Program-made: the position numbers and the translations under genes
The notes under the pieces: generated by a model
Seen by the model: only the letters and a program-made list of their open reading frames with translations
Databases searched by the model: none
Told to the model about the DNA's origin: nothing
Shown: in pieces, positions 33,215 through 42,372 of the stretch
Numbering within the stretch: position 1 is the first letter of the stretch
How the letters are laid out: every line of letters starts with the position of its first letter
Source: JAXHLG01 sp964505305
GTDB taxonomy: Bacteria > Patescibacteriota > Minisyncoccia > Moranbacterales > DUUL01
Assembly: GCA_964505305.1 (NCBI GenBank)
Contig: CAZDHE010000006.1
Location: 1 to 46,116 of the forward strand
Direction of reading: 5' to 3'
DNA length: 46,116 bases

Positions 33215-33906
33215 TGAAGCTGCCAAACACAAAACAAGAATTATACTCTTTCAAAGAGAATAGATTGCCAATAGGATTGGACGAAGCCGGCAGAGGGCCC
33301 TTGGCGGGACCGGTGGTGGCCGGAGCGGTTTTCGTGAAAGAAAGTTTCTTGAAATCCCAAAAATTCGAAACCAAAAAAACAGTAATTCGAGACAGCAAAA
33401 CTCTCTCCCTCAAACAAAGAGAAGAAATTTACGATTTCCTGCTCCAACAAAAAGAAATTTTAATCGGAATCGGAGAAGTCTCCGTTTCTACCATAGACAG
33501 AATCAACATCTTAAACGCTTCCTTGCTGGCAATGCGCTTAGCGGGAGAAAATCTTTGTAAAAAATTAGTTAACAACAATTATTTAGACAAAAAAGATTTG
33601 CCCTATCGCTTAGAGTTTTTAGTGGACGGTAATAAAAATGTCCCCGGATTTGCTTGCAAACAAAATAATTTTCCTCAGGGAGACGCAAGCGTTTTCTCTA
33701 TTGCCGCCGCCTCTATTTGCGCTAAAGTTTACAGAGACAGAATAATGAAAGAACTTGACAAGCAACACGGCAACTACGGCTTTGGCCGGCATAATGGATA
33801 CGGCACCAAAGAGCATCTGCAAAACCTCAAAAAATTCGGTCCCTGCTCGGCGCATCGCAAATCTTTTGCCCCGGTAAAAAAAGCGCTCCGGTCTACTGCT
33901 ATCTAA
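33214..33906 (+). CDS. rnhB: Ribonuclease HII
   Basis: A 230-aa enzyme that removes ribonucleotides from DNA and RNA primers in RNA-DNA hybrids. IGLDEAGRGPLAGPVVAGAV carries the first catalytic Asp23 and Glu24. RDSKTLSLKQRE, EFLVDGNKNVPG and ASICAKVYRDRIM supply the remaining acidic and conserved sites, and the C-terminal YGFGRHNGYGTKEHL is typical of type 2 RNase H. The length is normal. The start overlaps the pheT stop by one base. A 64-base gap separates it from the ABC transporter genes. Confidence 0.96.
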   Translation: MKLPNTKQELYSFKENRLPIGLDEAGRGPLAGPVVAGAVFVKESFLKSQKFETKKTVIRDSKTLSLKQREEIYDFLLQQKEILIGIGEVSVSTIDRINILNASLLAMRLAGENLCKKLVNNNYLDKKDLPYRLEFLVDGNKNVPGFACKQNNFPQGDASVFSIAAASICAKVYRDRIMKELDKQHGNYGFGRHNGYGTKEHLQNLKKFGPCSAHRKSFAPVKKALRSTAI

Positions 33907-33970
33907 TCTTTGTTTGATTTTTTCAGGAAAAATGTTATCCTTAATTACACGTAATTCTTAATTAAAGCCA

Positions 33971-34693
33971 ATGCTAAAAATAAACAAGCTCAGTAAATTT
34001 TTTGGAAACAACGAAGCTGTTAAAAATTTAAGTTTGGAAATAAAAGAAGGGGAAATTTTCAGTTTAATAGGTCCCAATGGATCGGGCAAAACAACTATTA
34101 TTAAGTCCATTATGGGAATTCTGCGGCCGGACGAAGGCGAAATTTCAGTAAATGGCGAAAGCGTCCTAAAGAGCCCCGAAAAAGCCAAGCAAATTATAGG
34201 CTATATTCCGGATGATCCCACTGTCTGGCCGGAGATAACGGGCGAAGAGTTTTTATATTTTACCGGACGCTTGCATAATATTGAAAACGAAAACATTAAA
34301 ACAAAAATCCCGGAGCTTCTGAGAATATTTAACTTGGAAGGCATAGAAAAGGAATATTTTGAAAATTATTCCAGAGGAAACAAGCAAAAGTTTGCTATTC
34401 TGGGAGCTTTTCTGATTGAACCAAAATTATTGCTTATCGACGAGCCAATTGTGGGACTCGATCCGGAGAGCGCCGAAATAGCTAAAAACAAATTCAAAGA
34501 ATTCGCCGATAATGGAGGCAGTATTTTAATGGCCACTCACACCTTGGGAGTCGCCAAGGAAATCTCCAACACCATAGGCGTATTAAAAAAAGGAAAACTG
34601 CTGGAGACGGGAAGTTTTGTTCAATTAGCCAAAAAAGCCAATCTGAAAGAAGATGCTTTGCTGGAAGAGGTTTACCTGTCTTTAACTCAATAA
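33971..34693 (+). CDS. ABC transporter ATP-binding protein
   Basis: A 240-aa ATPase. Walker A is GPNGSGKTT, the Q-loop is near YIPDDPTVWPEITG, and Walker B is LLLIDEPIVGLDP, followed by a switch histidine in MATHTLG. The signature motif is degenerate, YSRGNKQK instead of LSGGQ, a form frequent in CcmA/NatA-type exporter ATPases. It is followed after 45 bases by a permease gene, forming a two-gene ABC-2-like exporter. The substrate is unknown. It starts with ATG at 33971. Confidence 0.93.
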   Translation: MLKINKLSKFFGNNEAVKNLSLEIKEGEIFSLIGPNGSGKTTIIKSIMGILRPDEGEISVNGESVLKSPEKAKQIIGYIPDDPTVWPEITGEEFLYFTGRLHNIENENIKTKIPELLRIFNLEGIEKEYFENYSRGNKQKFAILGAFLIEPKLLLIDEPIVGLDPESAEIAKNKFKEFADNGGSILMATHTLGVAKEISNTIGVLKKGKLLETGSFVQLAKKANLKEDALLEEVYLSLTQ

Positions 34694-34738
34694 ATTTTTC
34701 ATACTTTAAATCAAACTTCTTAAAATTAAAAAAAGGAA

Positions 34739-36418
34739 ATGGATAGCTTGCTATTTAGATATTATTCCAAAATCGTTTTGGCTTATTTCAAGAAACAAAC
34801 TACCGCCAGAGTTTTCACGGTCGGAGCTTTTTTGATCTTAATTGTTTTGTTAATGGTGGGGGTTTACCTGTTTTTCTTAGAGGGATTCGGGTATATATCC
34901 GACAGCCGATATTTCGGTGAAGCGCTTTTTTTGTATCTCTATGAAATGTTTTTCCCCATTCTGGCTTTTCTTTTGGCTTTCAGCGGGGTTATTTTCGGAA
35001 TATTCTCTTTATTCCAAGACAAAAACGACCAATGGATAATGGCCTCTCCCAATTATCAAACTTTATTCAGGCATAAAGTTTTCACGGTTTTAATATCTTC
35101 CTCATGGCCGATAGCGGTAATTGCCTTGCCCTTTGCCTTGGCAGTAGGCGTGTTCTTCGGGCTAAGCTTGTTCTGGGAGTTGATTCTTTTTATGGGAATA
35201 TTGTTTTTTTCTTTGATGGTTATCTTGGCAAGCTTGGATTTAATATTTTTGATTGCCGGTTTTTTATTTCTTATAAGCAAGGTTTTTAAGAAAAATCTCC
35301 TTAAATTAAATTGGCTGACCGGCTTTGTTTTGGCTTTTTTCTTAATGATAAGCATTCTTTTTGGGATCCCCGTCACTGAAAACAGACCGGGAAATATTTT
35401 TAACGCCGAAGACTTGGGAGAAACCTTCGCCGGAACAGAAAAAATAGAAAAGCAGTTCGGCGTTCTGCCGACTCACTTGCCCGCGAAAGCTGTTTTTGAC
35501 TTGCAAAAAAGAGATTTTCAAGAGCTGACCCCAACCTTGGCTATTGCCCTGGGTAGCTTTGCTGTGATTTTAACCGGATTATTTTTAGCAAGCAAGAATT
35601 TCTTGTTTCTTTGGCAGAAATTTCAAGAAGGCTCTTTTCGAGCGGAAAGAAAAAGCACAACCGCCAAAAAAAGAAACGCTTTCGATAAAACGCAAAGTTT
35701 AATGGGTGTTTTGTTTGTCAAAGAAGGCTTAAAGTTGCTTCGAAACAAAAAAAATCTTTTGTGGTTGATTTTTTCTTTAGCTTTGTGGTTTTTATATTCC
35801 GGAATGAATTATTTTTTTATTAAACATTCCGACTTCAAGGAAGCAGACCAAGCCTTGCTTCCGCTGGCAATTTCAGCTTTGCAGTTTTTGGTGGCCGTAT
35901 ACTTCACTACCGCTTTGGTTCTGAGATTCGCTTTTCCTTCTTTCAGCGAAGAAAAGAAAAGCATTTGGATTATTGCCGGAGCGCCTATCGACTTGGGCAA
36001 GATTTTTGTTCACCGAGCGGTTTTTTATTCTTTATTGTTTGTTTTGATAGGATTTTTATTCGGCTTTCTGAATCTTTTTCAAATAGAATCAAACTGGCTC
36101 AGATTTTTATTAACCTTGGATTTGTTTGCCCTGTCTATTATTTTTGTTACAGTTTTGGGATTGTCTTTGGGAGCCATTTTTCCCAATTTTGAAACAGACG
36201 ATCCTCAAAAATTAAGCACTTCCCTGCCGGGGCTGGGATTTATTTTTGCCAGCCTCTTTTACGGAGGATTGGCTTCTTTTGTTTTTTATCGATTCTATTT
36301 TGCCGAAGATTGGCTGATATTTTGGTCTTTTGAGATTTTATCGGCAATTTTGATAATCCTTTTATGCCTAAAATCTATAAGAAGTTTACGAAAAAGAGAC
36401 TTTGTTAAGATATTTTAG
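34739..36418 (+). CDS. ABC transporter permease (putative exporter)
   Basis: A 559-aa polytopic membrane protein with roughly a dozen predicted helices in two halves, separated by an extracellular-type segment (about residues 205-260) and a basic cytosolic stretch around residues 300-325. There is no periplasmic binding protein gene nearby. With the preceding ATPase it resembles large ABC-2-type exporter permeases; the substrate cannot be inferred. The ATG at 34739 has AAGGA immediately upstream, too close for a normal ribosome binding site. A 101-base AT-rich gap follows. Confidence 0.8.
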   Translation: MDSLLFRYYSKIVLAYFKKQTTARVFTVGAFLILIVLLMVGVYLFFLEGFGYISDSRYFGEALFLYLYEMFFPILAFLLAFSGVIFGIFSLFQDKNDQWIMASPNYQTLFRHKVFTVLISSSWPIAVIALPFALAVGVFFGLSLFWELILFMGILFFSLMVILASLDLIFLIAGFLFLISKVFKKNLLKLNWLTGFVLAFFLMISILFGIPVTENRPGNIFNAEDLGETFAGTEKIEKQFGVLPTHLPAKAVFDLQKRDFQELTPTLAIALGSFAVILTGLFLASKNFLFLWQKFQEGSFRAERKSTTAKKRNAFDKTQSLMGVLFVKEGLKLLRNKKNLLWLIFSLALWFLYSGMNYFFIKHSDFKEADQALLPLAISALQFLVAVYFTTALVLRFAFPSFSEEKKSIWIIAGAPIDLGKIFVHRAVFYSLLFVLIGFLFGFLNLFQIESNWLRFLLTLDLFALSIIFVTVLGLSLGAIFPNFETDDPQKLSTSLPGLGFIFASLFYGGLASFVFYRFYFAEDWLIFWSFEILSAILIILLCLKSIRSLRKRDFVKIF

Positions 36419-36519
36419 AATAAATTTAACCAGTTTACTTGCAAAAAAACATTTTTTAGCAGAAAAATTTGAAAAATTATCTCATTTAAAAATCTTTTAA
36501 TTTTAACTTATCAAATCTA

Positions 36520-37011
36520 ATGGGAATTTATTTAATCTTATACATAGGCATATTTTTAATCTTAATTTTATTCTTGTGGCTTTTTTTGTTACAAAAAAAG
36601 CTATCTGAAATTAAAAGAAAGCAGGAGGTTTTATTCTCCGGTAAAAAAGGAAAAAGCTTGGAGGACGTTGTCTTGGGAAACAAAGAATCAGTCAATCAGC
36701 TCAAAGAAGATGCTGAGAGGCTTTACAACATAACCTCTCAAATTCACCAGCATTCCCTCAAAAGCATTCATAAGGTGGGGCTGGTTAGATTTAACCCTTT
36801 TCGAGACATAGGAGGAGACCAAAGCTTCTCTTTGGCTTTGCTTGACGATAAAGACAGCGGAGCGGTGATTTCCTCGCTCTACTCTAAAGAGGGGGTAAGA
36901 ATCTATGCTAAATCTTTGCAAGAAGGCAAGACAATAAAACACCCTCTAACCGAGGAAGAAAAACACGCCATCGCTATCGCTTCCACAGAGAAAACAACTA
37001 AAAAGGTTTAA
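36520..37011 (+). CDS. DUF4446 family protein
   Basis: A 163-aa protein with an N-terminal membrane helix (about residues 4-26), a coiled-coil-prone linker, and the conserved DUF4446 core: VGLVRFNPFRDIGGDQSFSLALLDD, then GAVISSLYSKEGVRIYAKSLQEG. The family is widespread in Firmicutes and CPR, often near chromosome-partition or translation genes, and its function is unknown. It ends 30 bases before the convergent stop of the TraG/HerA-like gene. Confidence 0.85.
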   Translation: MGIYLILYIGIFLILILFLWLFLLQKKLSEIKRKQEVLFSGKKGKSLEDVVLGNKESVNQLKEDAERLYNITSQIHQHSLKSIHKVGLVRFNPFRDIGGDQSFSLALLDDKDSGAVISSLYSKEGVRIYAKSLQEGKTIKHPLTEEEKHAIAIASTEKTTKKV

Positions 37012-37041
37012 ATTTTAGCAAAAAAACTACTTTTACTTGTT

Positions 37042-38850
37042 TTATTTTTCGTTATTGTTTTTATCATTCATAGCCTTTTGGATTAATTCCTTAAGGCTTT
37101 CTTGTTTTTGAGTGGAAGCTTTTTGTTTTTCTGTTTTATTTTCACTCTCTTTGCTCTGATTAATCTTGTCGGAAACTTGTTTTTCCCGGCTCTCCTTTTG
37201 ATTTTTATTCTCCTCGGAAATGCCTAATTCTTCTTTCAACTTAGCTTGCTGGCGCTTGTATTCTTTCAAACACTCCTTGCAAAAAACAGGCCTTTTCCCG
37301 TCGGGAACAAAGGGAACTTCCACTTCTTCCCCGCAAGCGGAACAATTGGTCTTGTGAATCTCTCTTCCCCTCTCATCTAATTTTTGAGAATCTTTTTTAT
37401 CTTTTTGAGTTTCCTTGTCTTCTCGGGGGTGATCCTCCCCAGTCTTTTCTTTTTCGGTCTCTCCTTGAGGCTTTTGAGTATCTTTTTGAGCGTCATTTGT
37501 TTTTTTCTCCGTTTCTTGCTGTTGAGTTGTTTTTTGAACCAATTCAGCAACTTTATTTTTTGCTTCCGGTCTCATAAAGCCGCTCCAACGGGAAATTTTA
37601 TCCTCCACTTCAATCCGAGGAGAAGCGTATCTTTCTCTGGAAACCTTAATAATTTTCTCCAGATTTTCGTAGGTACTTTCAATTTCAGCGGGAGGAAGAG
37701 TCATAGCAGAAAAAGGTTGCGTAGATACTCCGTCAATCATAAGTTTTAAGTAGACATTATACTTGGCTAAATTGACTAAATCATTGGCATAAAAAACAGG
37801 TTCAAATTCTTTTTCCAAGAATTCCGCATCGGCGGCCCCCACTCTAAAAGAGATAATAGTTCCCACGTTTCCCATTACCGCATCTCTGACTTTTTCATCC
37901 AATTGACTAATATACTGATGAGCCAAGATTAAATTCAATCTATATTTACGGGCTTCGGATAAAATATTGGCAAAAGATTCCGTGGCAAAATTTTGAAATT
38001 CATCTACATACAAGTAAAAATCCTCTCTTTGGTCTTCCGGCATATCCACTCTGGCCATAGCGGATAATTGAATTTTAGTTATCATCATAGCCCCCAAAAG
38101 AGCGCTGTTATCCTCTCCTACGCGCCCTTTGGAAAGATTCATTATGAGTATTTTTTTATTGTCCATAATTTCTCTCATAGAGAAAGCGGACTTGGTTTGC
38201 CCCACTATATTCCTAATTAAAGAGCTGGATAGAAACTGGCCTACTTTATTCTGAATGGGAGCCACCGCTTCGGTGGCAAAATTATTGCTATATTTGGGAA
38301 ACTCCTCCATCCAAAAAGCCCTGACTACCGGATCGGTAACCTTTTCAACCACTTTTTCCCGGTAATTTTTATCCACTAAAATTCTGGGAACTCCCAATAA
38401 GGTAGAAGTCGGATATTCAAGCAAGGCCAGAATAGCATTCCTCAGTAAATACTCCAATCTCGGCCCCCAAGAATCAGCCCAGATCTTCTTAAACACCCCC
38501 ACTAATCCGGAGGCGATTAAATGCCGATATTCGATGTCAACTTTTTCCATCACATTCATCGCAATGGGAAAATCAGTATCAGCCGGATTGAAATAAACTA
38601 CGTCGTTCACTCTATTGGAGGGTATTGCTTTCATACATTCTTCGGCAAACTCCCCGTGCGGATCGGCAATAGCTACGCCCTTACCGTCCCGAATATCTTG
38701 AATGGCCATATTTTGAATAAGATTGGTTTTGCCCATACCGGTTTTACCGACCACATAAGTATGCCTCCTTCTATCATCGGTTTTTATTCCAAAAATCCGC
38801 TCCTTGTTGCGGAAATTGGTTTTAGCAAAAAAATTTATATCTTTGGCCAT
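37042..38850 (-). CDS. TraG/HerA-like ATPase with C-terminal zinc ribbon
   Basis: A 602-aa P-loop ATPase of the VirD4/TraG-HerA superfamily, whose members pump DNA or protein substrates through membrane channels. Walker A is GKTGMGKT (35-42), DPHGE is at 64-68, and Walker B is FYLYVDEFQ (278-286), with LILAHQYISQL after it. From about residue 440 the chain is a long Gln/Glu/Lys low-complexity linker, interrupted by a CxxC pair at 503/506 and another at 524/527, a small zinc ribbon. No membrane helix is present; the anchoring partner is probably the DUF8128-type protein encoded just upstream. The pair could serve type IV-like DNA uptake or transfer; no pilus genes are in the window. Confidence 0.85.
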   Translation of the reverse strand: MAKDINFFAKTNFRNKERIFGIKTDDRRRHTYVVGKTGMGKTNLIQNMAIQDIRDGKGVAIADPHGEFAEECMKAIPSNRVNDVVYFNPADTDFPIAMNVMEKVDIEYRHLIASGLVGVFKKIWADSWGPRLEYLLRNAILALLEYPTSTLLGVPRILVDKNYREKVVEKVTDPVVRAFWMEEFPKYSNNFATEAVAPIQNKVGQFLSSSLIRNIVGQTKSAFSMREIMDNKKILIMNLSKGRVGEDNSALLGAMMITKIQLSAMARVDMPEDQREDFYLYVDEFQNFATESFANILSEARKYRLNLILAHQYISQLDEKVRDAVMGNVGTIISFRVGAADAEFLEKEFEPVFYANDLVNLAKYNVYLKLMIDGVSTQPFSAMTLPPAEIESTYENLEKIIKVSRERYASPRIEVEDKISRWSGFMRPEAKNKVAELVQKTTQQQETEKKTNDAQKDTQKPQGETEKEKTGEDHPREDKETQKDKKDSQKLDERGREIHKTNCSACGEEVEVPFVPDGKRPVFCKECLKEYKRQQAKLKEELGISEENKNQKESREKQVSDKINQSKESENKTEKQKASTQKQESLKELIQKAMNDKNNNEK

Positions 38851-39001
38851 AAATTTTTATCATTTAAATATATAATGTTAGAAAATGAGCTTCCGGACAT
38901 CTATTCTGCATTTTATTTTGGAATAATTACAATAATCTCAAGCTCTCAAAAAACTAAAGAAAAAACTTTCAATAAATCAATTTGCTTGAAAATTAAAGCT
39001 C

Positions 39002-40378
39002 CTATTCTTCCATCGGCAGATTGGCCGGGGCCTCGCTTTTCTTAGCTTCCACTCTCCTAATACCGCTTGATTTAACCGACATATCCGGAAAATGATACAT
39101 ACTTGCCAATTCCTCCGGATTGAAAACATAACTAATTCCGGCCCCATCCCGGCTTCTGAAATCGTTTACAATTTTTCTCTGTCTATATTTCAGGCGGGGT
39201 TCATTAAAATAATAATTAGCAAAAGTCTTGGTTCTATTATCCGGAATCAAGGCATTTAAATTGGAATCGCCGAATTGTTTTACAGCGCCCATCGTTCCGG
39301 CAACTCCCAACGCTTTGTTGAAATTTTCTCTTTTGCCAACATAGACAAATCTTATTGTGGTTCCAAATCCGGGCTTGGAAATCTTCTTCTCCATTTCATC
39401 TACCGCATATTGCTGGCCGGGAGTCAACTGATTGATATTAAATTCTTTTTTCTCTTCGCTTTTTTCCGGAGTGAAAACAAAATCTTTCCCGGCTATGCCT
39501 CGAGGAATATTGGTTAAAAAGTCTTTCAACTCGGTAGCAATTTTGCCGGGAAAACCGGAGGATGCTTCTTTTTTTTGCCCGCAATATTCGGCGATTTGCT
39601 CTTTTGCCTCATCTCTCCAATCCGGCTCGTTCTTGGGAGTAATGATTATTTGAAACCAAATCTGCTCATTGCGGGAAAGCTTGTTCATTACTTCTATTAA
39701 AGACCCCAGAGGATCAATCATATATCCGGTAACATCTTCTTTGAAATTTTTATAGGTCCTTATCGGTAGAGGATATTTATTTGTTAATTGTTTCAAAACA
39801 GTTCCCCACACGTCCCAATCCTTATTGGGTACATTTTTGGGAGCGTTCTTGGTGTAGTCATCTACCTCAAAAATTTCCGCATCCGGGTATTGAGAGTAAA
39901 TTTGAGCCTCTAATAGATCCCTCGCCGCCTTGGGACACCGGACAAAAAAGTGAACTCCTTCATCCCCGATAGAGGCAATCTCAAAACTAAATTTATCCTG
40001 CAAAGGCCTCCAACCGCAATATTTCTCAAATAAGTTGGGGGCGCTCCAAGTGTGCAAACCGGTAAAAATCTGCTCCACGATTTTGGGGCTTTTTTCTACA
40101 TCCGCCGGAGGTATAAACTCCAAAAAAACATAGCTTTGAGCGCTTCCGAAAGAAAATGCTCCATATTCCATCCAAGCTTTGAAAAAAATATTCCACAAAG
40201 GAATCGGCAAAATTACCCACCAAAGATTGGAAATCAATTCCCAAGCATAAATAGCAATTATCGCTTCTTCGGAGGTGAAAAAAAGATATCCGGCCACAAG
40301 AACCAATAAAGCCACCCCGGCCATGGATAAAATAAAATTTCTATACTCTTTTTCCGGATTTCTTTTGGAAGCGGCCAT
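39002..40378 (-). CDS. DUF8128-like membrane protein paired with the ATPase
   Basis: About 458 aa. The ATG at 40378 (MAASKRNPEKEY) is chosen because the frame reaches upstream only to a TTG at 40420. Two hydrophobic stretches lie at about residues 15-35 and 45-65, followed by a large soluble region that includes FVRCPKAARDLLEAQIYSQYPDAEI. This pattern is conserved in CPR proteins encoded next to TraG/HerA-like ATPases and, as far as I recall, assigned to DUF8128. It is probably the membrane platform for that ATPase. It has no catalytic motif. The 151-base gap to the ATPase gene is AT-rich. Confidence 0.7.
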   Translation of the reverse strand: MAASKRNPEKEYRNFILSMAGVALLVLVAGYLFFTSEEAIIAIYAWELISNLWWVILPIPLWNIFFKAWMEYGAFSFGSAQSYVFLEFIPPADVEKSPKIVEQIFTGLHTWSAPNLFEKYCGWRPLQDKFSFEIASIGDEGVHFFVRCPKAARDLLEAQIYSQYPDAEIFEVDDYTKNAPKNVPNKDWDVWGTVLKQLTNKYPLPIRTYKNFKEDVTGYMIDPLGSLIEVMNKLSRNEQIWFQIIITPKNEPDWRDEAKEQIAEYCGQKKEASSGFPGKIATELKDFLTNIPRGIAGKDFVFTPEKSEEKKEFNINQLTPGQQYAVDEMEKKISKPGFGTTIRFVYVGKRENFNKALGVAGTMGAVKQFGDSNLNALIPDNRTKTFANYYFNEPRLKYRQRKIVNDFRSRDGAGISYVFNPEELASMYHFPDMSVKSSGIRRVEAKKSEAPANLPMEE

Positions 40379-40420
40379 TTGTTTTAAATTTATTGTAAAA
40401 AATATTGTCCAATTCCCCAA

Positions 40421-40662
40421 AATTAGGAAGCGTCTTTTATTCTCTTTTTTTGAAGGATAACCAAGAAAGAAAAGCTTTTCCTATAAATTCCCCTTGATTT
40501 CTCTTTGAAAAAGGGGGCTTGAAGCGAGTCTCTTTTTTTAAAGAGAAGCTGTAAAGAAAATTAGACCTCTTAACCCCGGATAAATATTTTGTCAGAAACT
40601 AAACCAACTCAAAAAACACTTTTCAATAATCAATCGTCAAAATTTATTTACTTTAAAATATT
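40421..40662. other. Spacer with a CCCCTT/AAGGGG-type repeat
   Basis: Around 40486-40560 there is a CCCCTT...AAGGGGG hairpin followed by CTCTTTTTTTAAAGAGAAG. Its style matches the repeat cluster at 45595-45960. No gene or clear promoter was seen. Confidence 0.5.
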
Positions 40663-41724
40663 TCAACTCTTTTTTAAATTATAACGCCCTTTGGATAATT
40701 TTTCAAAGTATTTTTGATCTCCCAAGTTAATTAAGACTGTCATTTCCTTAACTTCTCTTTGCTTAAGGACATAATCCACTAAATCTTTTTTGTGAAGAGG
40801 CCGCCCGCACTCCTTTAAACACTCTATTATAAGATCTCTGACCGTGCCTTTTTTATAACCCCATTCTCTTAATCCGTAAATACCTCTTCCCACCAAAACA
40901 AACCTTTCATCTTTAATTAACTCATTATGAACTGTTTGGGCGATGGTTTTTTTATCGTTCCAATAAAAACCAATCTTTTCCGATATCTCTTTATAGTGCA
41001 GAGATTTATTCAAAAGTTTTAAAACCAAATAAGCTTTCTGGCTGTTGCCCTTCTCGGAGATTTCCTTCCAATTTATAATCCCCCACTCTCCCAGAATATT
41101 TTTTTTAAATTTTTTATTTAGAAATAAAATGTTCTCAAAAAACTTTAAAGTCTCTTCTTCACTTCCCATTCCGGAAAGATTAATAGGGCTCTCATAATCG
41201 CTTTTTTGAAAACTTTTAAGAAAATCTTTTAGGAAAAGAGGTTTTTTTTGTTTTTCCATAAATTGAACCAACTGCTCCTCTAATTGGACAATTTTATGGT
41301 AATCCGCTTTGCCCTTTTCCAGCCAGAAGCCTCTCAATCCGGCAAAGCTCCTCCTGTATTCCAACTTATTCGAGCAATTCAGCAAAAACATCAACTTGTT
41401 GGCTTCTGTAATGGACGGATTGGAGATTAACCTTTCTTTCAAAATATCTTTTTCACAAAAATGGCCGCTCTCTTTCATTATTTTTAAAACTCGATTTTCC
41501 AATATATAAAAATCATGGCTTTTTTTTGCTTTTTTGATTTTCTCGAAACCGCTTTCTTCGATTTGGCGCACTCTTTCTCTGGATATACCCAGTTCTTTTC
41601 CTATCTTTCCCAAAGAAAGAGCTTCTCCTCCTTTTAATCCAAACCTAAGAACAAAGACTGTCTTGGTCTTCCCTTCCGAAAGCTGTGAAGTTGAAAAAAT
41701 TAAAGCGTCAAGTTTATTTTTCAT
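40663..41724 (-). CDS. Sigma region 4 / HARE-HTH domain regulator
   Basis: A 353-aa protein from the ATG at 41724; the frame continues to a TTG at 41760, which cannot be excluded. Residues about 36-66 are a sigma-70 region 4 helix-turn-helix (LSLGKIGKELGISRERVRQIE). The middle is unassigned. The C-terminal part (about 240-345), with LHYKEISEKIGFYW and GRPLHKKDLVDYVLKQ, resembles the HARE-HTH fold of RpoE delta subunit and related proteins. There is no sigma region 2, so it is unlikely to be a complete sigma factor; an accessory RNA polymerase or DNA-binding factor is more likely. A consensus-like promoter lies about 190 bases upstream. Confidence 0.75.
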   Translation of the reverse strand: MKNKLDALIFSTSQLSEGKTKTVFVLRFGLKGGEALSLGKIGKELGISRERVRQIEESGFEKIKKAKKSHDFYILENRVLKIMKESGHFCEKDILKERLISNPSITEANKLMFLLNCSNKLEYRRSFAGLRGFWLEKGKADYHKIVQLEEQLVQFMEKQKKPLFLKDFLKSFQKSDYESPINLSGMGSEEETLKFFENILFLNKKFKKNILGEWGIINWKEISEKGNSQKAYLVLKLLNKSLHYKEISEKIGFYWNDKKTIAQTVHNELIKDERFVLVGRGIYGLREWGYKKGTVRDLIIECLKECGRPLHKKDLVDYVLKQREVKEMTVLINLGDQKYFEKLSKGRYNLKKS

Positions 41725-41917
41725 AAAGGCTTGTTTAATTAATCCTTGCCAAAACGGCAATTAACGGAATAAAATTATTTCTGTTTTCCAAAAATAGCTA
41801 AAAGACTAAAATTGCCAAACAAAAACAGGCTTTTTTATTTATGCAATTTTAATGGAAATAATTTTTCCTAAATGATAGCTAATAAAAAATCCCAAAATAC
41901 TCTTGGAAAACATTGAA

Positions 41918-41946
41918 ATAATACCACAAGTTTCAAGCAATGTCAA
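41918..41946 (-). promoter_or_regulatory. Consensus vegetative promoter of the sigma-4/HARE-HTH gene
   Basis: The minus strand reads TTGACA (41941-41946), 17 bases, TATTAT (41918-41923). It gives an untranslated leader of roughly 185 bases. This is the best promoter match noticed in the window. Confidence 0.7.
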
Positions 41947-42066
41947 ACAAAAAAAATGTCCAAAAAGCAAGCAAAAACAAAAGCTGTTAACAGACCGCAA
42001 ACAAAAATAGAAATAAAGCACCCTATATCCGCAAATATTGAGGAATTCATTTTCTTTCAATAACTA

Positions 42067-42094
42067 TTGACATAATTTTATAATATTCTAAAAT
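42067..42094 (+). promoter_or_regulatory. Promoter of the T-box-thrS transcript
   Basis: TTGACA (42067-42072), a 16-base spacer and TAAAAT (42089-42094) predict a start near 42101, just before the first complementary segment of the leader. It is divergent from the promoter at 41918-41946. Confidence 0.6.
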
Positions 42095-42100
42095 AAATTT

Positions 42101-42372
42101 AGGATTGCTATTATCAAAAAGATTTTAATATTCTTGAAATAGAAAAAATCTACAATAGCAACAGTACTACCTGATGATTGATGCGCCCACCAAGCGCATA
42201 GCCTTCAAAGGCTCCGGCAAGACCGGCTAAATCAAAAACAAGCAGAAAGTGGCTTTATTGCTTTTTAAGGCAATAAAGAAACTGAGTGGAACCGCGGGAA
42301 AAAAGAAACCCCGTCTCAGTGATTGTTAAATTGGCTTTTGTCAAAACAATTATTGTTGAGACGGGGTTTTTA
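42101..42372 (+). promoter_or_regulatory. T-box riboswitch leader of thrS
   Basis: The T-box core GAGTGGAACCGCGGG (42284-42298) is nearly canonical. Its antiterminator folds as ACTGAG (42281-42286) with CTCAGT (42315-42320), a seven-base bulge TGGAACC (42287-42293), and GCGGG (42294-42298) with CCCGT (42310-42314). The bulge TGGA would pair with a tRNA ending UCCA. Upstream lie a stem TTGCTATT/AATAGCAA (42105-42112 with 42155-42162) enclosing AGATTTT/AAAATCT, three small hairpins around ATGCGC/GCGCAT, AGCC/GGCT and CCGG/CCGG, and CTTTATTGC/GCAATAAAG. The upstream part is not a standard full Stem I, and the specifier codon is not certain. ACA and ACC triplets are present. Uncharged tRNA-Thr should favour thrS transcription. 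Confidence 0.85.

Noticed and set aside
40663..41760. Complete alternative sigma factor
   Set aside because: Region 2 and the other sigma domains are not visible; only region 4 is.
41839..42060. 73-codon Cys/Phe-rich minus-strand frame between promoter and sigma-like gene
   Set aside because: It begins with TTG, includes the promoter sequence and shows no family resemblance.
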